Shown: positions 35,759-45,125 of the stretch, in pieces
Layout: each line of letters starts with the position of its first letter
How positions within the stretch are numbered: position 1 is the first letter of the stretch
Assembly: GCF_000420305.1 (NCBI RefSeq)
Contig: NZ_ATUR01000002.1
Span: 124,001-188,000 of the forward strand
Direction: 5' to 3'
DNA: 64,000 bases
DNA from: Novosphingopyxis baekryungensis DSM 16222
GTDB lineage: Bacteria; Pseudomonadota; Alphaproteobacteria; Sphingomonadales; Sphingomonadaceae
The notes under the pieces: model-generated
The model's input: only the letters and a program-made list of their open reading frames with translations
Databases searched by the model: none
Told to the model about the DNA's origin: nothing
Made by a program: the position numbers and the translations under genes

Positions 35759-36589
35759 ATGAAAATCATTCTCAATCTGATAGGCGCGTTCTTCGTCGCT
35801 ATTCTGGTCTGGTCGTTCGGCGCCGGAGCGGTGGAATATCTGACCTCGTCGCATGAGGAGAGCGTGGAGCATAAGTTTCATGAGGAACCTTTGGACGTCA
35901 GTTTTCCCAGCGATGGTGCACTCGGCACGTTCGACAAGGCGCAGCTGCAGCGCGGCCTGAAGGTTTTCCGTGAAGTCTGCGCGGCATGCCACAGTCTCAA
36001 CCAGGTGGCGTTCCGCAGCCTGACCGATCTTGGCTATTCCGAGGATCAGGCGAAGACCATTGCGGCCGAATGGCCCATCGAGACACCTTCGATCAATCCG
36101 GAAACCGGAGAGGCGGCCACGCGCCCCTCCTTGCCGATCGATCATTTTCCCGCGCCTTATCCCAATGTGGTTGCAGCGCGCGCGGCGAACAACAATGCGG
36201 TTCCGCCGGATCTGTCGCTGATCACCAAGGCGCGCGAGGGCGGCGCACCTTATGTCTACTCGCTGCTTATCGGTTATCGTCCCGTGCCGGCAGACTTGCC
36301 GGAGGCAAACCGTCCGTCGACTGGCCTCTACTACAATCCCTGGTTTGCGAACCTGAACCTGGCGATGCCCGCACCGCTGACAAGCGCCGGTCAGGTAACC
36401 TATGATGATGGCACGGAAGCCAGCCTGCCCCAGATGGCAAAGGACGTCACGGCGTTCCTGATCTGGACGGCAGAACCAACGCTGCCCGCACGCAAGCAGA
36501 CGGGCTGGGCGGTGATCCTGTTCCTCATCCTTGCGACCGGGCTGGGTTATATGGCGTATCGCAATGTCTGGATCGATCAGAAGCACTGA
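35759..36589 (+). CDS. petC: Cytochrome bc1 cytochrome c1 subunit
   Basis: This 276-aa subunit has an N-terminal membrane helix or uncleaved signal, the c-type haem motif CAACH (about residue 75), the probable axial methionine in NLAMPAPL and a C-terminal membrane anchor (VILFLILATGLGYMAY). It starts 18 nt after petB and completes the operon, which ends at a bidirectional terminator. Confidence 0.96.
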   Translation: MKIILNLIGAFFVAILVWSFGAGAVEYLTSSHEESVEHKFHEEPLDVSFPSDGALGTFDKAQLQRGLKVFREVCAACHSLNQVAFRSLTDLGYSEDQAKTIAAEWPIETPSINPETGEAATRPSLPIDHFPAPYPNVVAARAANNNAVPPDLSLITKAREGGAPYVYSLLIGYRPVPADLPEANRPSTGLYYNPWFANLNLAMPAPLTSAGQVTYDDGTEASLPQMAKDVTAFLIWTAEPTLPARKQTGWAVILFLILATGLGYMAYRNVWIDQKH

Positions 36590-36620
36590 CAGCCGCAGGC
36601 ACTTCGTTATTTCCGATATG

Positions 36621-36647
36621 AAAAAGGGGCCATCTGGCCCCTTTTTT
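36621..36647. terminator. Bidirectional intrinsic terminator between petC and glpK
   Basis: A perfect 11-bp stem (AAAAAGGGGCC at 36621-36631, GGCCCCTTTTT at 36636-36646) with loop ATCT provides T-runs on both strands, serving the convergent petC and glpK genes. Confidence 0.92.
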
Positions 36648-36702
36648 GCGCATGGCCATGTGCCATTCGCTTGTGGGCTGCAAAGGCCTCCGATGACGTG
36701 GT

Positions 36703-38172
36703 TCAGTCGAGCACGCGATGCAGCGCTTCATGCCACTGTTCCAGACGCAGGTCCCGCGCGCTGGCAGCCATGGCTGGTTCGAAACATTCGACATCACCAC
36801 GCATAGAATTAGTCGCTTCTTCCAGATGCACGCACAGATCGATTCCGCATGACGCCAGCATGGCGGCGCCGAGCGCGGTGGTTTCCAGAAAGGCAGGGCG
36901 TTCCACCGGCAAATCCAGAATGTTGGCGATATCCTGCGCCATCCAGTCATTGGCCGCCATGCCGCCGTCGATGCTGAAACTGGTCCAGGCTGCTCCATCG
37001 GCAGCGAATGCCGTCTGCAGATCATAGGTCTGATGCGCCATCGACTCCAGGGCGGCGCGGGCAAGATGGGCGGACCCGGTCGAGAAATCGAGCCCGTCGA
37101 TCAACCCCCGCGCATCCGGCCGCCAATGTGGCGCGCCGAGCCCAGACAGGGCCGGCACGATCACCACCCCGCCATTATCCGGCACGGACGCCGCCAGCTG
37201 CGCCGTTTCCGCCGCCGTCTGCAGGATGCCAAGTCCATCGCGCATCCACTGGATCAGGCTGCCTGCCACGAAGACGGAGCCTTCCAATGCATAATGCCGC
37301 ACGTCATTTTCCTGGAACAGGACGGTGCTGAGCAATCGGTTCGCGGATGTGGGCACCGCCGTGCCGCTGTTGGACAAGATGAACGCGCCCGTGCCGAAGG
37401 TGGCCTTGGTTTCACCCGTCGTCAGCCGCGCTTGCCCGATCGTGGCGGCCTGTTGATCGCCGGCCATGCCGCAGATCGGCAGGGCCACACTGAACAGGCC
37501 TGGCTGGGTCTTGGCATAGCAACCATAGCTGTCCACGATCGCCGGAAGGGCGGTTTCGGGCACGCCGAAGAGATCGAGCATCTCCGGATCCCAGTCTTGC
37601 CCGTCCAAAGCCATCAGCGATGTGCGACTGGCATTGGAGGCATCGCTGATGTGCAGTCCACCGGTCAGCTTGTAGCATAGCCAGCTCTCGATGGTGCCGA
37701 ACATCAGGCGATCGCCGGCAGCGGCCACGGTGTCGATATGATCGATCATCCAGCGCATCTTGGCTGCGGAAAAATAAGGATCGAGCAACAAGCCCGTGCG
37801 GGCCTGCACCAGCGGTTCCTTGCCGGCCGCCTTCAGCTCTGCGCAGCGGTCCGCCGTGCGGCGGTCCTGCCAGATGATTGCGCGCGTCAGCGGCTCCCCG
37901 GTGGCGCTGTCCCACGCCACCACCGTCTCGCGCTGGTTGGTAATGCCGATTGCGCCGATCTCACGTGCCCCGCCGCTGCGCGCGATCACGGCCTGGCAGC
38001 AGGCAAGGGTCTTCTCCCAGATTTCCCGCGCATCCTGTTCCACACGGCCAGGGGCGGGAAAGAAGGTCTTGATCACCGCCTGCTCGCTGTCCAGACATTG
38101 TCCCGTGCGCGAAAACAGCATCGCCCGCGTCGAGGTCGTGCCCTCATCGATCACCAGTACCTTGTCGCTCAT
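36703..38172 (-). CDS. glpK: Glycerol kinase
   Basis: This 489-aa FGGY-family kinase phosphorylates glycerol to glycerol-3-phosphate. Motifs: DEGTTSTRAMLF (phosphate 1), NQRETVVAWD, the FGGY signature region GLGAPHWRPDARG and FSIDGGMAANDW. It is divergent from glpD, 92 nt apart. ATG at 38172 gives the standard N terminus. Confidence 0.96.
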   Translation of the reverse strand: MSDKVLVIDEGTTSTRAMLFSRTGQCLDSEQAVIKTFFPAPGRVEQDAREIWEKTLACCQAVIARSGGAREIGAIGITNQRETVVAWDSATGEPLTRAIIWQDRRTADRCAELKAAGKEPLVQARTGLLLDPYFSAAKMRWMIDHIDTVAAAGDRLMFGTIESWLCYKLTGGLHISDASNASRTSLMALDGQDWDPEMLDLFGVPETALPAIVDSYGCYAKTQPGLFSVALPICGMAGDQQAATIGQARLTTGETKATFGTGAFILSNSGTAVPTSANRLLSTVLFQENDVRHYALEGSVFVAGSLIQWMRDGLGILQTAAETAQLAASVPDNGGVVIVPALSGLGAPHWRPDARGLIDGLDFSTGSAHLARAALESMAHQTYDLQTAFAADGAAWTSFSIDGGMAANDWMAQDIANILDLPVERPAFLETTALGAAMLASCGIDLCVHLEEATNSMRGDVECFEPAMAASARDLRLEQWHEALHRVLD

Positions 38173-38264
38173 CTCAGCCCCTGTTCGCTGCGGACGTGTG
38201 CGTCGCGAGGGATCGTAACATCGGACGCTGCAAAGGAAAGCATGGCATGCTAAAGGCTTTACCG

Positions 38265-39737
38265 ATGTACGATCTGGCAATTATCGGCGGCGGTGTGAAC
38301 GGGTGCGGCATCGCGCGTGATGCGGCTGGGCGGGGCCTGCGCGTCCTCCTGTTGGAAAAGGATGATCTGGCGGCGCATACAAGCTCTGCCGCCACCAAGC
38401 TGATCCATGGCGGTCTGCGCTATCTGGAGCAGAATGAGTTTCGCCTGGTCCGCAAGGCGCTGAAAGAGCGCGAAGTGCTATTGCGCGCCGCGCCGCACAT
38501 TATCTGGCCGCTGCGATTTGTTCTGCCGGTCGATAAAGGCATGCGGCCTGCGTGGCTGCTGCGTACCGGCCTGTTCCTGTACGATCATCTGGGCGGGCGG
38601 GAGCTGTTGCCCGCCACGCAGACGCATGATCTGCGCACATCGCCGCTTGGCGCGCCGCTGGAAGACCGTCTGACGCGCGGGTTCAGCTATTCCGACTGTT
38701 GGGTGGAAGATTCGCGGCTGGTGGTGCTGAACGCCGTCGATGCGCGGGAGCGTGGCGCGGACATTCGGACCCGCACCGCTTGCACCGGCTTGGAACGCCG
38801 CGTGGACCGCTGGGTCGTGTCGGCCGGGGAGCAGCGGTTCGAGGCGCGGGCGCTGGTGAACGCCGCCGGTCCTTGGGCAGATGTCGTCGCCGGTCTGGCA
38901 GAGCCGCAAGGCGGCCATGCGCTGAGGCTCGTCAAGGGCAGCCATATCGTGGTGCGCAAGGCCTATGAGGGGGATCAGGCCTATATCTTCCAGAACGGCG
39001 ATGGCCGGGTGATCTTTGCCATTCCTTATGAGCATGACTTCACGCTGATCGGCACCACCGACCGACCTCATGAGGAACCCGGCGTTCCGCCGCAGGCCAG
39101 CGAGGAGGAAATCACCTATCTGATCGATGCCGTGAACGATTATCTTGCGCAGGACCTGACGCGCGATGATGTGGTCTGGACCTATAGCGGCGTGCGGCCC
39201 CTCTATGACGATCATGAGGCCGATGCATCCGACGTTACCCGGGACTATGTTCTGAAGCTGACAGAGACCGGCGGAGCGCCCATATTGTCGGTGCTGGGCG
39301 GCAAGCTGACGACCTATCGGGTGCTTGCGCAGGATGCCTTGGGTCAACTGGCGCCTCTGCTCGACTGCAAGGCAACGCAATGGACCGCCGATGCCGTCTT
39401 GCCGGGCGGAGACTTTCCGGTGGACGGCTACAAGGCGCTGGCGGATGATTATGCCAGGCGCTGGCCGTGGCTCGACCGTGCGGTTTCTGCCCGCTACGCC
39501 CGGCTTTACGGCACCCGCGCCACCATCTTCATGAACGGCGCGTCGGGCGTGCAGGATATGGGCCGCCACTTCGGCGCGGGCCTGTTCGCCCGCGAGGCAC
39601 GCTATCTGGTAACCGAGGAATTTGCCCGCAGTGCTGACGACATTTTGTGGCGACGCACCAAATTGGGTCTGCATCTGAGCGCGGAACAACGGGCCAAATT
39701 CGCGGCCTGGTTCGACGAGGCATTGAAGCCCGATTGA
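38265..39737 (+). CDS. glpD: Aerobic glycerol-3-phosphate dehydrogenase
   Basis: This 490-aa FAD enzyme oxidises glycerol-3-phosphate to dihydroxyacetone phosphate at the membrane and feeds electrons to quinone. It shows the dinucleotide-binding GGGVNGCGIARDAAGRGL, SSAATKLIHGGLRYLE and YSGVRPLYDD. ATG at 38265 has AAAGG 8 nt upstream; ATG at 38247 (also with a ribosome-binding site) would add six residues. No glpF or regulator glpR adjoins. Confidence 0.95.
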   Translation: MYDLAIIGGGVNGCGIARDAAGRGLRVLLLEKDDLAAHTSSAATKLIHGGLRYLEQNEFRLVRKALKEREVLLRAAPHIIWPLRFVLPVDKGMRPAWLLRTGLFLYDHLGGRELLPATQTHDLRTSPLGAPLEDRLTRGFSYSDCWVEDSRLVVLNAVDARERGADIRTRTACTGLERRVDRWVVSAGEQRFEARALVNAAGPWADVVAGLAEPQGGHALRLVKGSHIVVRKAYEGDQAYIFQNGDGRVIFAIPYEHDFTLIGTTDRPHEEPGVPPQASEEEITYLIDAVNDYLAQDLTRDDVVWTYSGVRPLYDDHEADASDVTRDYVLKLTETGGAPILSVLGGKLTTYRVLAQDALGQLAPLLDCKATQWTADAVLPGGDFPVDGYKALADDYARRWPWLDRAVSARYARLYGTRATIFMNGASGVQDMGRHFGAGLFAREARYLVTEEFARSADDILWRRTKLGLHLSAEQRAKFAAWFDEALKPD

Positions 39738-39773
39738 CGAATGGGTGATGCGCTGGCAGAAGCGACGCCGCAC

Positions 39774-39847
39774 GCGGGTATAGCTTAGTGGTAAAGCCCT
39801 AGCCTTCCAAGCTAGTTATGCGGGTTCGATTCCCGCTACCCGCTCCA
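39774..39847 (+). tRNA. tRNA-Gly (anticodon TCC)
   Basis: The acceptor stem GCGGGTA pairs with TACCCGC; the anticodon stem CTAGC/GCTAG holds the loop CTTCCAA with anticodon TCC, and the T-arm GCGGG-TTCGATT-CCCGC is intact. The 3' CCA is encoded. It decodes GGA (and possibly GGG). Confidence 0.97.
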
Positions 39848-39901
39848 TCCTCCGTTACAATGCGTGCGCGGTATAGTCTTGTAGAAAGACCCTCTGAATC
39901 G

Positions 39902-40423
39902 ATGTTCTTTCCAGATGACATTTTGCTCGATGTGGCGGTGCGCGGCATCGTTCTGACCGTTGTTGCATTGATCTTCGTGGTCTTCACGATTCGCATCGTG
40001 GGGCTGCGCAGTCTTTCCAAGATGACGAACTTCGATTTCGTATCGACGGTTGCCACCGGCTCGCTCCTCGCCAGCGCCGCAACGGTCAGTGAATGGCCGG
40101 CGTTCATCCAGTGCCTTGTGGCGATCATGTTCCTGTTCGTGGCACAATATGTGCTCGCCAAGATGCGCAAGAGCACGGACAATGTCGAAAATGTGCTCAG
40201 CAACAAACCGATGCTGCTGATGCGCGATGGCGTGATGGATGAGGCCGCGCTGAAGTCAGCCCGGGTCACCAAGAGCGACGTCATCGCCAAGCTTCGGGAA
40301 AGCAACGCGCTGAGCCTCGACAAGGTGCGTGCCGTCGTGCTGGAATCGACCGGCGATATCTCCGTGCTGCATGGCGACACTTTCGATGATCGCCTGCTGG
40401 ACAATGTGCAGGGATTCGACTGA
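39902..40423 (+). CDS. DUF421 (YetF-like) membrane protein
   Basis: This 173-aa protein has three N-terminal hydrophobic segments and the family motif RIVGLRSLSKMTNFDFVSTVATGSLLA, followed by a soluble domain (KPMLLMRDGVMDEAALKSARVTKSDVIAKLRE). DUF421 proteins are of unknown function; some are linked to spore or envelope stress. The ATG at 39902 leaves the upstream tRNA free of overlap. Confidence 0.9.
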   Translation: MFFPDDILLDVAVRGIVLTVVALIFVVFTIRIVGLRSLSKMTNFDFVSTVATGSLLASAATVSEWPAFIQCLVAIMFLFVAQYVLAKMRKSTDNVENVLSNKPMLLMRDGVMDEAALKSARVTKSDVIAKLRESNALSLDKVRAVVLESTGDISVLHGDTFDDRLLDNVQGFD

Positions 40424-40592
40424 ACCCTGCCGGCTGGATGAACGGTTCGCCGGCGCGTTACATTTTGCTACAAATCAAGCGATGCCCCGGCACATGTTCG
40501 GGACAAACAGGGCCTATCTCCATGATCATGGCGGGACCGCTTCTATCCGGAAGCCACCGTCGCACGATATGATCAGAACGGAGTAGACCATC

Positions 40593-41306
40593 ATGAAAAC
40601 GTCTTTCTTTTTCGCCGGTGCAGCCATGCTGGCACTTGGCACGGCCGCGGTCGCGCAGTCCGGCGGCGAGCGTAGCGGCCCCACCACGCGCAGCGAGGTG
40701 ATCGCCAAGGTCGACGCTCGATTTGCCAAAATGGATGCCAATGGCGATGGCGTGGTGAACGAAGCCGACCGGGCGGCGCGGCAGGCGCAGCGTTTTGCAA
40801 AGCTCGATACCAATAATGACGGGGAACTGACGCCCGAGGAATTGCGGGCCGGACGCGAGATGCGTCATGACCAAATGCGCGAACGCCGCGCCGATCGCCC
40901 CGCGCCGACGGTCGAACAGCAGCAGAAATGGGCCGACGCCCGAGCAAAGCGCGCCGGAAAAGGTGGGGATCGCACCGCCCGCATGGCCGAACGCTTCGCC
41001 GCGCGCGATGGGGATGGCAATGGCAAGCTGAGCCTCGCCGAATTTTCAGCGCGCCCTGATCGCGCCGATCGCCCGGCCAGCAAGCGTGCCGGTCATCGCG
41101 GCCATCATCGTGGCGGAAAAGGCATGATGAACAGGGCCGATGCCAATAGCGATGGGACGATTTCCATCGAAGAAATGCGCACGGCGGCTCTTGCGCGTTT
41201 CGACAAGGTCGATAGGGACGGCGACGGAACAATATCCGCCGCCGAGCGGCAGGCTGCCCGTGACGCGCGAAAGGCGCGGCGCCAGGCTGCCAGCCAGGAC
41301 GGCTGA
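40593..41306 (+). CDS. Secreted five-EF-hand calcium-binding protein
   Basis: This 237-aa protein has a signal peptide (cleavage after AVAQ) and five EF-hand loops: DANGDGVVNEAD, DTNNDGELTPEE, DGDGNGKLSLAE, DANSDGTISIEE and DRDGDGTISAAE, joined by R/K/A-rich linkers. It probably binds calcium in the periplasm. An OmpR/EnvZ-type pair follows on the same strand after about 106 nt, which suggests, without proof, a link to calcium signalling. Confidence 0.9.
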   Translation: MKTSFFFAGAAMLALGTAAVAQSGGERSGPTTRSEVIAKVDARFAKMDANGDGVVNEADRAARQAQRFAKLDTNNDGELTPEELRAGREMRHDQMRERRADRPAPTVEQQQKWADARAKRAGKGGDRTARMAERFAARDGDGNGKLSLAEFSARPDRADRPASKRAGHRGHHRGGKGMMNRADANSDGTISIEEMRTAALARFDKVDRDGDGTISAAERQAARDARKARRQAASQDG

Positions 41307-41324
41307 ACGAGACCGGTGTCCGCT

Positions 41325-41356
41325 CATCCTCCCCCCGAGTGTGGCATCGGGAGGGG
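41325..41356 (+). repeat. Imperfect palindrome between the EF-hand and response-regulator genes
   Basis: CATCCTCCCCCCGAG and CGGGAGGGG lie either side of an 8-nt centre and can form a stem with one mismatch and a G-T pair. It may act as a weak terminator or be a degenerate copy of the palindromic repeat at 2669-2717. Confidence 0.4.
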
Positions 41357-41412
41357 TACGGTCAACTCTTCGGAGGGACGCCGTGCCCCTCAACCCATGG
41401 TGGAGCGCTGAT

Positions 41413-42129
41413 ATGTCCGGCCGTCCGCATTTGCTGTTGATCGATGACGAAACCTCGATCCGCGATCCCCTGGCGCGCTATCTGGAGCGGCAGGGTTTTC
41501 GCGTTACCGAGGCCGAAAGCGCGGCCAGCGGCCGGTCCGCCCTCGGTGCCTATGGCATCGATCTGGTCTTGCTTGATATCATGATGCCCGGCGAGGACGG
41601 CCTCAGCCTGACGCGGCATATCCGCGCGCATGGCGAGATGCCGGTGATCCTCCTGACGGCACGATCGGAAGAGACCGACCGGATCGTCGGGTTGGAAATG
41701 GGCGCCGATGATTATGTCGTGAAGCCGTTCAGCCCGCGTGAGCTGGTGGCACGGATCAAGACCATCCTGCGCCGCGCCGCGCAGGGCGTTCGCGTGGAAA
41801 GTGGGGACAGCACCGATTATCGCTTTGCCGGCTGGACCCTGAAAACCGCCGAGCAGGAGCTTTATGCCGCGGACGGCACGTTGGTGCCGATTTCCAGCGG
41901 AGAATATCGGTTGATCGAGGCCCTGGTGCAGCGGCCGGGCCAGGTGCTCAGCCGCGACCAGCTGCTGGATCTGACCCAGGGGCGGGAGGCCGGCCCGTTC
42001 GACCGCGCAATCGACAACCAGATCAGCCGCCTGCGCAAGAAAATCGAAGTCGATCCGAAAAACCCTGTGCTGATCAAAACCGTGTGGGGCGGCGGTTATC
42101 GGCTGGCCACCGAGGTGCGGACCGGGTGA
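41413..42129 (+). CDS. OmpR-family response regulator
   Basis: This 238-aa regulator has a receiver domain (LLIDDETSIRD, phosphoacceptor aspartate in LLDIMMPGEDG, lysine in DYVVKPFSP) and a winged-helix DNA-binding domain (DRAIDNQISRLRKKIEVDP, IKTVWGGGYRL). The ATG at 41413 has GGAG upstream; a GTG at 41383 with GGAGGG is an equally reasonable start that would add ten residues. The stop overlaps the kinase start as GTGA. Confidence 0.93.
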   Translation: MSGRPHLLLIDDETSIRDPLARYLERQGFRVTEAESAASGRSALGAYGIDLVLLDIMMPGEDGLSLTRHIRAHGEMPVILLTARSEETDRIVGLEMGADDYVVKPFSPRELVARIKTILRRAAQGVRVESGDSTDYRFAGWTLKTAEQELYAADGTLVPISSGEYRLIEALVQRPGQVLSRDQLLDLTQGREAGPFDRAIDNQISRLRKKIEVDPKNPVLIKTVWGGGYRLATEVRTG

Positions 42130-43541
42130 ATGTCTTGCAGCGCCTGTGGCCGCGTACGCTGGTTGGCCAGATCCTGCTGGCCGCAGCGCTGGCGCTCGGT
42201 CTGGCGCAGACGGTGAATTTCGTGCTGCTGCTGCGCAGCATAGAGACGCAGGCCATTGGGCAGGCATCGGCTTTTGCCGGGGGCCGTCTGATCTTTGTCG
42301 CCAGTGACGACCGGCGGGCCCAGCGCATGCAGCGCCGCGCCGATCGGCCACCGCAGCGCCGTGGTGGTGAAGGCGTTCGGCGCCGCAATAGCACCCTGTT
42401 CAGCAGCACGCCGCCGGCTGTGGCGGGCGAATCACAGCCCGACGCTGCGCTGCGCATCATGGACGCGGCGCGCCAGAACGATGTGCAGTTTCAGGCGGTG
42501 CGCGTCACGCTGGCCGATCGCGCGGATGTTCCGCCCCCCATGCGCCGGCGGGATGGACCGCAGGCAGGGCTGCGCGATCGATTGAGGCCCGGTGCCGCGC
42601 CAGCCAGGCGTTCCTTGGTCGTGTCGGCACAGCTTGGCTCCGGGCAGTGGGTCAGCACCGCCTCCGCCCTGCCGCAGCGCGGTGCGCCGGTGATAGGCTG
42701 GCTGATCGGGCAAACGCTGATCCTGTATCTCGCCATTCTCCTGCCGCTCGCCTTTATCGCGCACCGGGTAACGCGGCCTCTGCGCACGCTGACGGGGCGC
42801 GCCAATGCGTTCAGCGCCGAAAGCGTCCATGCCCCACTGGCCGAGAAAGGGCCCGAGGATATCCGCAATCTCATTGCAGCGATCAACGCGATGGAGGGGC
42901 GCGTGACCGCCCTTATCGGCGAAAAGGACGTGATGCTGGGCGCCATCGGCCATGATCTGAAGACGCCGCTGGCCGCGCTGCGCGTGCGGATCGAATCGGT
43001 CGATGACGATGAGGAGCGTGAACGCATGGCGGCCTCCATCGATGAGATGGTGGGCATTCTCGACGATATCCTTGTGCTGGCGCGGCTCGGCCGGTCGGGC
43101 GAGGCGCTGCGCCGCACCGATCTGACGGCGCTGACCGAAACCGTGGTGGCGGAGTTTGTCGATCGCGGCGGTGCGGCAACGCTGGCCGATGCCAGCGGGC
43201 TGGTGATCGCGGACATACGCCCCGTCCTCATCCGCCGCGCCTTGCGCAACTTGATTGGAAATGCGCTGAAATATGGCGGTGTTGCCCGCGTCCACGTGGC
43301 GCGCGACCGTGGCAGTGTTTGCGTGACGATCGACGATGATGGGCCGGGCATCGACCAGGCCGCAATCGAAACGATGTTCGAACCTTTTGTCCGTGCCGAG
43401 GCGTCGCGCAACCGGGCGACCGGGGGCAGCGGCCTGGGATTGACCATCGCGCGCGCCATTGCGCGGCAGCATGGCGGCGCCGTGACGCTGGTAAACCGGC
43501 CGGGCGGCGGGCTGACGGCGCGGCTGAGCCTACCTGGATGA
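42126..43541 (+). CDS. EnvZ-type sensor histidine kinase
   Basis: This 471-aa kinase has a first membrane helix (residues 12-33), a periplasmic domain of about 150 residues with a run of R/P-rich sequence, a second helix (LTLILYLAILLPLAFI, about 198-220), a HAMP segment, the H-box GHDLKTPLAALR and the ATP-binding motifs NALKYGG, DDDGPGID and GGSGLGL. It partners the overlapping regulator. The stimulus is unknown; the neighbouring EF-hand protein suggests calcium as one possibility. Confidence 0.92.
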   Translation: MNVLQRLWPRTLVGQILLAAALALGLAQTVNFVLLLRSIETQAIGQASAFAGGRLIFVASDDRRAQRMQRRADRPPQRRGGEGVRRRNSTLFSSTPPAVAGESQPDAALRIMDAARQNDVQFQAVRVTLADRADVPPPMRRRDGPQAGLRDRLRPGAAPARRSLVVSAQLGSGQWVSTASALPQRGAPVIGWLIGQTLILYLAILLPLAFIAHRVTRPLRTLTGRANAFSAESVHAPLAEKGPEDIRNLIAAINAMEGRVTALIGEKDVMLGAIGHDLKTPLAALRVRIESVDDDEERERMAASIDEMVGILDDILVLARLGRSGEALRRTDLTALTETVVAEFVDRGGAATLADASGLVIADIRPVLIRRALRNLIGNALKYGGVARVHVARDRGSVCVTIDDDGPGIDQAAIETMFEPFVRAEASRNRATGGSGLGLTIARAIARQHGGAVTLVNRPGGGLTARLSLPG

Positions 43542-43584
43542 TCGGCGCTGGCGCGGCGCGGCCGCAGTGGCTAGCTATAGACCC

Positions 43585-44376
43585 ATGAGCGCAGATTCAG
43601 ACAGCTTGCCCAAGGCCACGCCCGCCGCCACCGTGGTGATATTCCGCACCGATCCGGATGGCGGGCCGCCGTTGCTTTGCATGGTCGAGCGGTCCGCGAA
43701 AATGGTTTTTGCGCCCGGCGCCGCGGTCTTCCCCGGCGGGCGCGTGGACCCGGACGATTACATGCTGGCCGAAACATTGGCGCCCGAGCTGGACCGCGAC
43801 GACGCGGCAGCCCGCATCGCTGCCATTCGCGAGACGCTTGAGGAAACCGGGCTCGCGATCGGCATTGCGCAGGATGGCAGACGCCCCGCTGCAATCGTGC
43901 TCGATCCGGCACGCGATGCGCTGAATGGTGGCGCGCTTTTCTCCACGATGTTGAAGGAACTCGGCTGGTCGCTGGATCTGGCGAGTTTCATTCCATGGTC
44001 GCGCTGGCGGCCACCCGGATCGCTCGAGACGCGGGTGTTCGATGCGCGCTTCTACATTGCCGATGCGGGCGTTGCCAGGTTGGAGGGCGTGGCCGATCAG
44101 ACCGAAAATACGTCGCTTTTCTGGGCCAGCGCGCAGACCGTTCTGGACCGTGCGGATGCCGGCGAACTGTCGATCATCTTCCCGACCCGCCGCAATCTGG
44201 AGCGGCTGGCGCAATTTGAAGATTTCGCCAGCGCCCGCAAGCATGCGGACAGCGTGCCCGTCCGGACCGTGTTGACCTTTGTCGAGGACCGCGACGATGG
44301 CCAGTATATCTGCTTGCCGGACGGCCATGGCTATCCGGTGCTGGAAGAGCCGATCACCTCCGCCAAACGCGGATGA
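43585..44376 (+). CDS. NUDIX hydrolase (NUDT19-like)
   Basis: This 263-aa hydrolase has a NUDIX box split by a long insertion: GGRVDP near residue 50, then RETLEETGL about 30 residues later, the arrangement of NUDT7/NUDT19-type CoA or nucleotide diphosphatases. The C-terminal RRNLERLAQFEDFASARKHA is also typical. The specific substrate is unknown. ATG at 43585 is favoured over GTG at 43567. Confidence 0.88.
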   Translation: MSADSDSLPKATPAATVVIFRTDPDGGPPLLCMVERSAKMVFAPGAAVFPGGRVDPDDYMLAETLAPELDRDDAAARIAAIRETLEETGLAIGIAQDGRRPAAIVLDPARDALNGGALFSTMLKELGWSLDLASFIPWSRWRPPGSLETRVFDARFYIADAGVARLEGVADQTENTSLFWASAQTVLDRADAGELSIIFPTRRNLERLAQFEDFASARKHADSVPVRTVLTFVEDRDDGQYICLPDGHGYPVLEEPITSAKRG

Positions 44377-44420
44377 AAGCTTCACCGGTGTGAAGCGCGG
44401 CGCGGCACATCTGTTCCCAT

Positions 44421-44456
44421 AGAAAAGCATCACCCCGGCACAGGCCGCGGTGACGC
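44421..44456 (-). terminator. Intrinsic terminator of the ferredoxin gene
   Basis: On the - strand GCGTCACCGCGG (44445-44456) pairs with CCGGGGTGATGC (44427-44438), with one mismatch and a G-T pair, and is followed by TTTTCT. It also lies between this gene and the convergent NUDIX gene, whose own end has a small stem at 44379-44396. Confidence 0.65.
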
Positions 44457-44478
44457 CAATGGAGCCCGATTCCGTGGC

Positions 44479-44796
44479 TCAGTCTTCCGGTGCGATGGTG
44501 ACCTTCAGGCCGTCCAGTTCGTCCGTGATCGGGACCTGGCAGGACAGGCGCGACGTTTCGTTGCGATGGTCCGAGCTTTCCAGAAGATCGTCCTCATCCA
44601 TATCCATCTTCGGCAGCTTGGCTGCGTAATCCGGATCGATATGAACATGGCAGGTGGCGCAGGAGCAGCAGCCACCGCACAGCGCCAGCAACTCGTCAAA
44701 GCCATTGTCGCGGATCACTTCCATCAATGTCAGGCCGTCCTCGGCCTCCACCGCACGTTCTTCTCCATCGCGTCCGGTAACCCTGATCGTCGGCAT
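44479..44796 (-). CDS. 2Fe-2S ferredoxin (adrenodoxin type)
   Basis: This 105-aa ferredoxin has the adrenodoxin-like cluster pattern [10 protein letters not shown] with the fourth ligand in RLSCQV, and the family end KVTIAPE. It probably donates electrons to P450s, Fe-S assembly or oxygenases. ATG at 44796 is behind AGGAGTGAAC. Two additional cysteines in the loop (GGCCSC) are a little unusual. Confidence 0.93.
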   Translation of the reverse strand: MPTIRVTGRDGEERAVEAEDGLTLMEVIRDNGFDELLALCGGCCSCATCHVHIDPDYAAKLPKMDMDEDDLLESSDHRNETSRLSCQVPITDELDGLKVTIAPED

Positions 44797-44861
44797 GTTC
44801 ACTCCTGCTTTCCTGTTCTCGGGGGCCGACATAAGCCGCCATTCGGCAGATGGAAAGGGCG

Positions 44862-44890
44862 TTGCCTTGTCATGGCCGAACGACTATCGG
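44862..44890 (+). promoter_or_regulatory. Candidate promoter for the cobalamin riboswitch-btuB transcript
   Basis: TTGCCT (44862-44867), a 17-nt spacer and TATCGG (44885-44890) lie just upstream of the riboswitch. The match to consensus is weak. Confidence 0.35.
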
Positions 44891-44907
44891 CCCTGCCAGG
44901 CCATGGG

Positions 44908-45075
44908 TTTCCGCTGCGAGGCGGGACGAAGAGGGAAGCCGGTGCGGGATAGTCCCAAACCCGGCGCTGCCCCCGCAACTGTGACCGGCGAGCGATCGTC
45001 CCGATATGCCACTGGCGCTCCGGCGCCGGGAAGGTGGGGCGATCCGCGATGACCCGGAAGTCAGGAGACCTGCCC
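44908..45075 (+). ncRNA. Cobalamin (B12) riboswitch
   Basis: The conserved core is present in order: GAAGAGGGAAGCCGGTG, the loop sequence GCCCCCGCAACTGTGACCGG, TGCCACTGG, GCCGGGAAGGTGGGGC, and the B12-box-like end GAAGTCAGGAGACCTGCC at 45058-45075. It binds adenosylcobalamin and represses the downstream btuB-F-C-D operon when vitamin B12 is plentiful. Confidence 0.93.
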
Positions 45076-45125
45076 GTAGCCGCTGTCTTTTCGGCCGGGC
45101 GGGGTGCACCGGGTGGAACGAGGGC

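Noticed and set aside
34361-36586. Antisense frame of 741 codons opposite petABC
   Set aside because: The sense strand carries three well-supported bc1 genes.
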